DNA from: Asterias amurensis
Lineage: Eukaryota > Echinodermata > Asteroidea > Forcipulatida > Asteriidae
Direction: 5' to 3'
NCBI RefSeq assembly: GCF_032118995.1
Contig: NC_092662.1
Coordinates: forward strand, 3,906,001 to 3,970,000
DNA: 64,000 bases
Shown: one piece after another, positions 58,091-64,000 of the stretch
Layout: every line of letters starts with the position of its first letter
Numbering within the stretch: position 1 is the stretch's first letter
Notes under the pieces: model-generated
The model's database searches: none
Seen by the model: only the letters and a program-made list of their open reading frames with translations
Told to the model about the DNA's origin: nothing
Made by a program: the position numbers and the translations under genes

Positions 58091-58236
58091 GGGTTCGATT
58101 TCACAGAGTTAGGGCCAGTCCTAACTTAGGACTAGTCCTAGGAGATATACAACTTGCATGGATAGTCCTAAGTTAGGACAAGTAACTGGTCCTAACTCGA
58201 GATAAGACTAGTCCTAACTTTGTGTGAAATCCACCT
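58091..58236. mobile_element. Family G element inside family A
   Basis: GGGTTCGATTTCACA at the left and TGTGTGAAATCCACC at the right, with repeated TCCTAACTTAGGAC and CCTAAGTTAGGAC inside. It interrupts family A between AAGACCA and GTATTCTCA. Confidence 0.7.
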
Positions 58237-58400
58237 CAGTATTCTCAATTGATGTATTCCAACAAATGCATAATATGACAAATCTTTGAAAATTTGACTC
58301 AATTGGCCATCAAAGTTGCAAGAGAACAATGAATGGAAAAAACCCACCCTTGTTGCACAGATTTGTGTGTTTTCAGATGCCTAATTAAGGGATTCAGGCC

Positions 58401-58784
58401 TTATAAAGGGAAGGTACACGGTTGATAATTACTATTAACTTAAAAAATATTAACTTATAAACTGACTTGGTAACAAGCATTGGGGAACTGTTGATAGTAT
58501 AAACCATTGTGGGAAACAACTCCCTCTGAAGTAACGTAGTTTTTGAAAAACAGGTAATTTCTCACTAAAATAATAAAAGACTTCTAGCTAGAAGTCTTTT
58601 ATTCTTATCTGAAAGCACACAAATTCGTCCAACAAGGGTGTTTTTAATGTTTCATCATTTTCTCGCAACTTTGATGACCAATTGAGCCCAAATTTTCACA
58701 GGCTTGTTATTTTATGGTTATGATGGGATACACCAAGTGAGAAGACTGGTCTTTGACAACTACCAAACGTGTACCTTCCCTTAA
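58401..58784. mobile_element. Family A subtype (A2) inside family A
   Basis: 384 bp. Ends AAGGGAAGGTACACG and CGTGTACCTTCCCTTAA are complementary. The interior is colinear with family A reversed (AACTCCCTCTGAAGTAACGT, AAATTTTCACAGGCTTGTTA, GATACACCAAGTGAGAAGAC). The centre is a perfect 32-bp palindrome at 58572-58603. Insertion lies at the central hairpin of the host copy. Confidence 0.8.
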
Positions 58785-58944
58785 AGTCTTTTAAGATTTG
58801 AGTGAGACACTGCCTCTCTCTCAAGAAGGGAGCCGTTTCTCACAAGTTTTTAAACTTTCAAGAGCTCTCCATTGCTCTTTATTAGTAAGTTTTTACGCCA
58901 ACAATAGATCTTTAGTAATTACCAACAGTGTCCAGTGCCTTTAA

Positions 58945-59755
58945 AAAATTGATCTGCAGCAAGTCGATTCTCATTGCATTTTTAAACTCAATGGACCAAA
59001 CGGGCTTGAAATAAATAGGCAGGTCCCCTTTCGCGAAGTACCACATATCACACAAGTTACAACCCAGTATAAGGGGATTCTGACCAAGTATTATGCATTC
59101 CGGTTCCTTTAAGAAAAAGACATATTTTTACTCTACGCCCAAACAATTTTTTGTACATTTGTATAATCTGTTATTTTTTATGAATAGTGTTCGATTGGTG
59201 ATGGTCAAACTTTACTTCAACATTTCTGATATTAGTATTCGAAAATTGTTCTTTAATTGTTTTTCTGTTTAATAGGACAAAATACACTGTAATATTGTAA
59301 TATAAGAATGAGAAGAAAAATCATACATTAAAAGAAATGTGCATTACAGATCTATGTCGTAAATCACCTTGTATACAGTCATTATGAATTAAAACGGGCA
59401 CTTGCCTTTGACTACTATTTCTAAGTCCCTAGACTTGACTCAAGTCCCATTCCCGTGCCATCGCCAGAAAACTTGATTTGTGATGCTATGCTACGGACTG
59501 TTTGCTAGCAGTGTAGATGGCGCGAAGTGCTTGGGGACCTCTCACGAGAACGGACTTGAGTCAAGTCTAACTAGTCACAGACTTTCGGATTATTTAAAAA
59601 CAAAAGTATGCTGTTGTTATAATATAGTCTTACAAGTAAGGTACTCAATGCGCATTCAGCAGCCACTGCCAGAAACACCAGGGCTAAATTTCAAAAAGCT
59701 GTTAATCAGAAAATAATGCTTAGAAAATGTCTTTGATAAACAGCAATATAAGAAC
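58945..59755. other. Intergenic, nothing recognised
   Basis: A small family C fragment near 59690 (GGGCTAAATTTCAAAAAGCT); otherwise no structure seen. Confidence 0.25.
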
Positions 59756-60055
59756 TAAAAGTCTCCTGACGATGACTAGAGCAACCTAGTCGAAACGTTG
59801 AGACCAATTTAGAACTGACTCCGCGGCAGTACAGTTAATTACGATCCTATAAGCTAAAGTAGTAGTCCAGTCTATTTTCTATACCATCCGCCCTGGTAAT
59901 AGTTAAAAGTAGGACAGTTCTTTTCAGAACTGAGAAGTCTCCTGTACCCCCGATTATCTACTCCGCGGCAGTAGAATATAGCAAGACAGTTCTCTAAGAA
60001 CAAACTACCTGACAAGTAGATACACACATGGTGTTACCGCAAACCAAATATACAT
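59756..60055 (+). mobile_element. Retroelement-like remnant with a hammerhead-like core
   Basis: 59761-59804 folds as GTCTC, CTGACGA, a 6-bp stem GACTAG/CTAGTC with loop AGCAAC, GAAAC, GTT and GAGAC, the order of a hammerhead ribozyme with a very short stem III. One extra T lies between the core and stem II. ACTCCGCGGCAGTA recurs at about 59818 and 59960. Penelope-like elements are known to carry such motifs; the assignment is inference. Confidence 0.35.
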
Positions 60056-60840
60056 TGATACCTCACCATGCAATGCCTATAAAGTATTTAAATACCAGTA
60101 CTGGTAAATACGTTGTTAATGCTAATATAACGTTCGTCTCCTGAGACGTAAGACAAATTATTTCTGTGACATTGTTTTACTCATTTCTTAAAAACTGCAG
60201 CACCTCAGCAAGTAATATTTTAATGGGAGCTTTATCTTTAAACTGTGCAAGTTTAATGTAAATCTGTGGACAGTGTGTAATGTGTCCAATAACAAAAAGA
60301 ACACAGACCCCTTTAAACTATAAAAACAAAAAGCCAATTAACTTGCCGCTTAATATAAAACAACTCCAACAGAAATAGTAATTTCATTAAATCCTTTTAT
60401 AATCTCGTGTCCATTGTACAATGACCTGTGCTATGTTGTACTTGCGCATTGCCCACGGCATATTGTACGCAAGAAGATTGTTTTTTTTTTTTGTGGTGAT
60501 GACACAGCTTCATCTGTCAGCTAATTCAGAGAAAGAAAAAAAAAACTTTATGTGAACATCGTGACACGCAGCCTAAAGGGACACCCTCAAAATTAATGGC
60601 AATATAGTGCCAAAATTGTTATCATCATCAAGTGTATACCTTCCCTCTACAAAATAGATACAAGAATAGATTTAGGCTTTTTTTGTTTGTTTTGTGTTTT
60701 GTGTTTTTTTTTTTTTTTTTTTTTTTTGGGGGGGGGGGCATGGTTTCAACTTTACCCTCCGTGTTTTCAAATTTTGCAACTTTCTTCAGTGGCCTCTCAA
60801 ATAAATGAGCTTGATATTAATAATCATCTTTACACAGCAT
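60056..60840. other. Intergenic; T and G tracts
   Basis: No gene. A long T tract followed by a run of G lies at about 60705-60738 and could mark a poor assembly point. TTATCATCATCAAGTGTAT near 60620 belongs to no recognised family. Confidence 0.3.
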
Positions 60841-61249
60841 TTATAAAGGCGCACTAAATCTGGTGTAAAACCATTCAAAGGCGCCGGTCAAGATGAAAAA
60901 GAGTGAATTTCTCAAGTGTTGGGGAAAGCAAGTGTGAACAGGTGTGTCTTGAATTGCTGCTTAAAGATGGAGATGTTTCCCAGAGGTTTTCAGGGAGTGA
61001 ATTCCAGAGCCTGGGTGCTGTAATGGAAAAAACTTTGTCACCGTAGCTGGCTAGACGAGACCGGGGAACAAGGAGCATGTTGCTTGTGAATCTAAGACCT
61101 GGTCTGTCAACATGTTTTAAATGGAGTGTAGGATATTGCCGCGTAAAGTCTACTCTATGATCGGACTGAGAGAAATTAGTATACAAATTTGTGTGTTTTG
61201 TATCAGAACGAGCGTGGATTGTTAATATACAGAAAAACACTTGAAACAT
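60841..61249 (-). mobile_element. CR1/L2-type LINE 3' end
   Basis: On the minus strand the frame 61249-60875 includes LLVPRSRLASYGDKVFSITA followed by PRLWNSLPENL, the FS-x-APRLWNSLP motif at the end of CR1/L2-clade reverse transcriptases. The 3' tail with GCGCCTTTATAAATGCTG and ATTATT follows. 5'-truncated; only the C-terminal part is present. Confidence 0.75.
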
Positions 61250-61788
61250 AATACAACGGTGTCAGAAGAATCCCTTAATGGTACACTCATGTCAGCATGT
61301 TATCAAAAAACAAGTTTGGAAAATGGCACTTCTGAAACGGAGTTCTCATTTCGTACTCAACAGTTTTCAGAAGATCTTCCTCACAAACAGGCAGTTTTGA
61401 GGGTACCGACTTAGGGCACAATGCGTCACACTCCTGTTGAGCTTTACCGACTGTACAGTGCGTTATTCCAATGGTGATAGTGTACATTTTTCAAAATCAT
61501 ATAGGGTTTTTACAGTGCGTAAACTCAATGAGAGTTTTGAATATTGCCTGACGGACAGCATCCATTGATTACGTGTCTTACTTCCACGTTGTCATGGTGA
61601 CCCACTGTGAAAACGACGAATCATGGATCTCTCGGATGTGTTTTAATTGGAGCTTTGAGAACGAAAAGAGAGACCCAACATCGAAGCAGGCTTTACGCAA
61701 CAAAAATGTTAAAATCAACAGCATGTAATAGCGACTAATACCCACGTGATGTATAACAACCTCGCTCACTTTCTTGACAGCCTCCAAG

Positions 61789-62832
61789 ATGGAACAGGCA
61801 AGTCCTCCGATCCTCATCTTTCGAACGATTTTCATCACAGTAGACGTCTTCTCGACGGTATTTGGCAACATCATGTCCGTTATAATCATCCACAGATCCC
61901 ATGGGTTCTCAGAAAGTACCAAAGTCCTCATGACCTCCCTCTGTACGGCAGATTTAGGGGTTGGGCTTACCCTCGCCACCTCCATCATCTCATCAGCGTT
62001 GGATAGGTGGATTTTCGGCGAAGCCTGGTGTAAAATCACAGCCGGGTTACTGGCTGTTTGCTTGAGTATGTCAGTGATTTCCCTATTAGGGGTAAGCGTG
62101 GACCGCCTGGTTGCAATACGCTGGCCGCTGAGACACCCAGCCTTGATAACAGAGCAAAGAGTTCAAGTGATATGCGTCGCGCTGTGGGCAATCAGTGCAG
62201 CGTTTGCCACTGGGATTGTTCTGGTGGCGAACGAAGATACAAATATCTATTTACCAGTGGCGACAATATGCTTTATGGGTTATACACAAGATACCGCATT
62301 CGTTGGAATGGAGATATTTTACACATTGGTGCTATGTGTGGTTCCGTTGGGTACAATTGTGACGATTTATACCACACTGCTACACATCAGCACCAAGCAC
62401 CAACGGCGATTGCGTAATCTCAACCTCCCACGGGACCATCGAGATGAAAGTGCCGGCCAGGAACCCACAAGTTCGGTTTGTAGAGTCACCACTGCTACCA
62501 CAGAGAGCAGCAGAGACGGAGGTGCCACTTCGATGAGGAAAACCATCACCAAGAACAGAAAAGCCCTCAAAATGTTCCTGGTTGTTACCCTCGGTTTCTC
62601 ACTGTGCTGGGTGCCTCACTTTGTCGTGAGGCTTTACGGTACCTCAACTGGAGGAGGTATACCCCGTTGGTTGAAGTTCGTATACGTGTGGTTACCAATG
62701 TCTAATAGTTTCTGGAATGTCATTATCTACACCTTGATGAATGGTTCCTTTAGGATGGAGATGTTGAAGTTACTACGAAAAGTTGGGTGCTGTGGTGGGC
62801 AACGGGTGATACCTCAAACCACGGAGCTATAA
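61789..62832 (+). CDS. Rhodopsin-like G-protein-coupled receptor, intronless
   Basis: 347 residues with seven hydrophobic segments and the usual class A marks: FGN in TM1, LCTADLG with Asp2.50 in TM2, the ECL1 Cys (EAWCKIT) and an ECL2 Cys (VATICFM), VDRLVAIRWP at the end of TM3 (DRL for DRY), FSLCWVP in TM6, and NSFWNVIIY in TM7 (NPxxY with Val for Pro). The third intracellular loop is Ser/Thr-rich (about 205-250). The first ATG after an in-frame TGA at 61747 is 61789; a further upstream reading from TTG is not used. Cys-Cys near the C-terminus (GCCGG) could be palmitoylated. Subfamily unclear; amine- or melatonin-like orphan receptors are the nearest in feel, but this is a guess. Single exon; a CTTGACAG acceptor-like string just before the ATG leaves room for a leader exon. 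Confidence 0.85.
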   Translation: MEQASPPILIFRTIFITVDVFSTVFGNIMSVIIIHRSHGFSESTKVLMTSLCTADLGVGLTLATSIISSALDRWIFGEAWCKITAGLLAVCLSMSVISLLGVSVDRLVAIRWPLRHPALITEQRVQVICVALWAISAAFATGIVLVANEDTNIYLPVATICFMGYTQDTAFVGMEIFYTLVLCVVPLGTIVTIYTTLLHISTKHQRRLRNLNLPRDHRDESAGQEPTSSVCRVTTATTESSRDGGATSMRKTITKNRKALKMFLVVTLGFSLCWVPHFVVRLYGTSTGGGIPRWLKFVYVWLPMSNSFWNVIIYTLMNGSFRMEMLKLLRKVGCCGGQRVIPQTTEL

Positions 62833-63089
62833 AACTCATAATGCTCAAACTATCAATACGGCCGCCGTTCAACCTGAGTACAGCAATACTGCTATAGACC
62901 TTCATCACGGTGCAGCCATGTTGAATTATCCCATTGATATCAATGTTACCAAACCGAGGCTGAATGAACAATTAGTGCCTAATTGCAAGGTGATTATTAG
63001 CATGCGTTATTATTATTCGATACGAGGAGCAAAGACGGAGACAGCTTGATAAAGGTCTGTGGACAAACCAAGCTTGCCACAAACCACTT
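62833..63089. other. 3' flank of the receptor gene
   Basis: No feature recognised. Confidence 0.25.
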
Positions 63090-63255
63090 GTATGTCACCC
63101 GCCCAGAGCAGATGGTGCCGTCATTGCCGATGTCGGGCAAACAATCATGTTCAGGATGGGTTTGATGTAAGTCCAGCCTGTGAGTGTGGAATTGACCTCC
63201 AAACAGTTGCCGACATCACTAGTGACTGCATTGATAACAGTTGCCCTGGTGAGCA
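63090..63255 (+). mobile_element. LINE remnant, C-terminal CCHC-like knuckle
   Basis: The frame reads SPACECGIDLQTVADITSDC, the C-x-C-G...QT..HI...C pattern found at the end of Jockey/RTE-type reverse transcriptases. Only this fragment is visible; the usual His position is Asp. Confidence 0.55.
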
Positions 63256-64000
63256 GTCCCCAAAGATTGTACCATCTTATCGTATAGCCTATAATATCTG
63301 AGACATAGTATAATATATCATCTTTTATGTACTTTATGTTGCAATTACTCTGTGGACAACCCTTTGTTATTTGTTATGACAATGGTCTTTGTCAACACTG
63401 TAAATAGCACTGTGTGGACGTTTATATGTAAATCAAGATAGTGTTTCAAGTCCCTATACAATGCGGAGGCATCTTTTGTTTCCAGCATTAAAACACACAC
63501 GCACATATTATACGCACAAATTAATCAGAAGAAACTTTCAGAATAAAGCACAACTGATAAATTTATTCAATGTATATCATCACAAATTTGTGTGAAAACT
63601 GTGTAAAAAGCTGGGCAAGACACTGCTCTAGAATTGCAAAAGTGTGGGTTCGAATCCCACTGTTGAGTTTGGAAATAAATGTTTGAATTAAAGAATTTAA
63701 TTGCACCACGGCAATTTGTCGCATTCATTACTTTATTCATTCATTCATTTATTCATTTACTTCTTGACTTGAAACAAATTTTTTGATATCTTCAAAATAA
63801 TATGGGAATGACAATCTTTACCAACAAAACCAAGTATTATTTGCCATGTTTTTGCAACCTTTTCATCTAGGGCGTTTACAGTTGAAAGTTTCGTCACTAA
63901 CAATTTTGGAGAGTAACTTGGTATCCTTGAATTCGCGCGTATTTGAACTTCAAGAAACCCGGTGAGTTTGTGTACGATGGGAACGACGCTCAACGTCGTT
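63256..64000. other. Intergenic with a SINE piece
   Basis: A B box GGTTCGAATCC lies at 63647-63657 after CTCTAGAATTGCAAAAGTGT, as in the SINE at 43.6 kb. An ATTCATTC run is at about 63730. No gene recognised to the window end. Confidence 0.4.

Larger units (their letters stand above)
58052..58944 (+). mobile_element. Family A element holding two other elements
   Basis: Outer ends TTAAAGGCACTGGACACCTT and AACAGTGTCCAGTGCCTTTAA are 893 bp apart; other copies are about 386 bp. The excess is a family G element (58091-58236, flanked by CA) and a second TTAA element (58401-58784). With both removed the remaining sequence follows family A. Confidence 0.8.

Noticed and set aside
61578-62039. 153-codon minus-strand frame
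   Set aside because: It overlaps the receptor gene in antisense and has no domain; it is a shadow of that gene.
1-64000. Endogenous retrovirus, LTR or Polinton remains
   Set aside because: I saw no gag, pol, integrase, capsid or LTR pair; the reverse-transcriptase pieces match LINE C-termini only.

Overview
The window reads as genomic DNA of a marine deuterostome, most likely an echinoderm and possibly a sea star. The grounds are animal-type genes split by short GT-AG introns, protein sequences that align by eye along their length with vertebrate orthologues, AT-rich non-coding DNA, and dense small inverted-repeat elements, tRNA-derived SINEs and CR1/L2-type LINE ends. The species assignment is inference. 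No plasmid, phage, CRISPR, rRNA or bacterial operon structure is visible.

Layout. 1-29.3 kb has no protein-coding gene I can support. It holds interspersed repeats (TTAA-flanked miniature elements, a very common 'GAGCTGCTTAAGC' family, SINE pieces, several tandem arrays, a long TC microsatellite) and a few repeat-free stretches that could be cis-regulatory. 29.3-36.1 kb, minus strand: DSN1, a subunit of the MIS12 kinetochore complex, in seven coding exons plus a possible 36-nt upstream exon. One of its introns contains an intronless plus-strand gene for a divergent seven-helix receptor (30.93-31.79 kb). 36.1-39.4 kb is the divergent interval between DSN1 and POFUT1, with a segmental duplication and two near-perfect hairpins. 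39.4-43.4 kb, plus strand: POFUT1, protein O-fucosyltransferase 1, seven coding exons. 46.5-55.6 kb, plus strand: a Polycomb-like gene (PHF1/MTF2/PHF19 family; Tudor, two PHD fingers, winged helix, C-terminal chromo-like domain) in 14 coding exons. 57-61.7 kb is repeats, including a three-deep nest of elements and a LINE end. 61.79-62.83 kb, plus strand: a second intronless rhodopsin-like receptor. 62.8-64 kb holds a LINE C-terminal remnant and a SINE piece.

The genes do not form one pathway: DSN1 works in chromosome segregation, POFUT1 modifies EGF repeats in the ER (Notch and other proteins), the Polycomb-like protein steers PRC2 to chromatin, and the receptors are membrane signalling proteins. 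DSN1 and POFUT1 both lie on human 20q11, so their proximity may be retained linkage.

The most unusual signals are in the non-coding DNA: a TTAA-flanked family whose copies keep a central hairpin although its sequence differs between copies; one member of that family inserted at the hairpin of another; and a 114-bp near-perfect hairpin bounded by 10-bp direct repeats. In the genes, the points to check are a likely GC-AG intron and the absence of N-glycosylation sequons in POFUT1, and a histidine in the Tudor aromatic cage of the Polycomb-like protein.
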